DNA of 6,102 nt from Pseudomonas sp. (lineage in GTDB: Bacteria > Pseudomonadota > Gammaproteobacteria > Pseudomonadales > Pseudomonadaceae). The stretch covers positions 1-6,102 of the forward strand of contig DPSI01000087.1 of NCBI GenBank assembly GCA_003527165.1. Reading direction: 5' to 3'. Both the position numbers and the translations under genes were made by a program. The notes below the pieces were generated by a model that made no database searches, had not been told where the DNA came from, and saw nothing but the letters and a program-made list of their open reading frames with translations. Below are positions 5,690 through 6,102 of this stretch, piece by piece (positions within the stretch are counted from its first letter, which is position 1; the number at the start of each line of letters is the position of its first letter).

Positions 5690-6102
5690 TCAGCCGAACA
5701 GCGGCTTGAGGTCGACGTCGGCCCTCTCCGCCTCGCTGAACTGCAGCAATTCGGCCTGTTGGAAGCCAAAGGCACCTGCCAGCAACACATCGGGAAACTG
5801 CTCGATGCGCACGTTGTTCAGGTTGACCGACTCGTTATAAAGCTCACGGCGGTCGGCGATGCCGGTCTCCAATCCGCTGATGCGCTGCTGCAAATGTCGG
5901 AAGTTCTCGTTGGCGCGCAGTTCGGGATAGTTTTCAGCCAGTGCGAACAGGCGCCCCAGACCGGCACGCAGCCCGGTTTCAGCCTGCCCTAGAGCGCCTA
6001 AATCGCCCTGTTCGCGCGCACTGGAGACAGCGTTGCGGGCATTAACGACCTGTTCCAGGGTGTTGCGTTCGTGCTGCATGTACTGCTTGCAGGTCTCGAC
6101 CA
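5690..6102 (-). CDS. lemA: LemA family protein (5' end cut by window edge)
   Basis: The last 136 codons of a LemA protein, ending at TGA (complement of 5690-5692) and running off the window at 6102. LemA proteins are usually about 185-200 residues, with an N-terminal membrane helix followed by a bundle of long helices; here the N-terminal 50-60 residues, including the membrane helix, are missing. The visible part starts within VETCKQYMQHERNTLEQVV and shows the family signatures ENYPELRANENFRHLQ, then ISGLETGIADRRELYNESV, and the end block NVRIEQFPDVLLAGAFGF followed by acidic residues. The long charged helices fit the known LemA bundle. Its function is not established. The GIDE gene begins 13 bases after its stop codon, so the two are cotranscribed and probably work together at the inner membrane. 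No promoter is in view. Confidence 0.9.
   Translation of the reverse strand, partial: VETCKQYMQHERNTLEQVVNARNAVSSAREQGDLGALGQAETGLRAGLGRLFALAENYPELRANENFRHLQQRISGLETGIADRRELYNESVNLNNVRIEQFPDVLLAGAFGFQQAELLQFSEAERADVDLKPLFG

Noticed and set aside
5677..5790. An N-terminal extension of the GIDE protein to an ATG at 5790
   Set aside because: It would overlap the end of lemA by about 100 bases and place a polar, Ser/Arg-rich stretch before the membrane helix; the ATG at 5676, directly after the lemA stop, gives the expected helix-first start.

Overview
This 6.1 kb window looks like chromosomal backbone from a Pseudomonas-type gammaproteobacterium (Pseudomonas or Stutzerimonas). The bases are G+C-rich with G/C-ending codons, and the central protein matches, from memory, the Pseudomonas c-di-GMP phosphodiesterase BifA almost block for block. 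I see no mobile element, CRISPR array, rRNA or tRNA, and no broken gene.

Layout: (1) 1-652, minus strand: the first 217 codons of an exported solute-binding protein, cut by the window edge. (2) 653-904: a divergent control region with a 16-bp imperfect palindrome and an AT-rich segment. (3) 905-1528, plus: a TetR-family regulator of the RutR/YcdC type. (4) 1736-3796, plus: bifA, a two-TM protein with a degenerate GGDQF domain and an intact EAL domain. It probably starts at a TTG codon whose ribosome-binding site lies inside a perfect inverted repeat. (5) 3855-4544, plus: a compact spermidine-synthase-like Rossmann protein, possibly cotranscribed with bifA. (6) 4545-4800: a convergent gap without a recognisable gene. 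(7) 4801-5676, minus: a membrane GIDE/BAM-domain protein with an embedded EF-hand calcium loop and no RING finger. (8) 5690-6102, minus: the C-terminal two thirds of LemA, 13 bases upstream of the GIDE gene and surely in its operon.

The genes form three separate stories. The first is a transport or sensing protein facing a TetR regulator. The second is the c-di-GMP switch, where BifA lowers c-di-GMP and so favours motility over biofilm, with its small downstream neighbour. The third is a LemA-GIDE membrane pair of unknown function. None is clearly a new system. The points most worth a second look are the hairpin over the bifA start, the EF-hand inside a RING-less GIDE protein, and the orphan spermidine-synthase-like protein.
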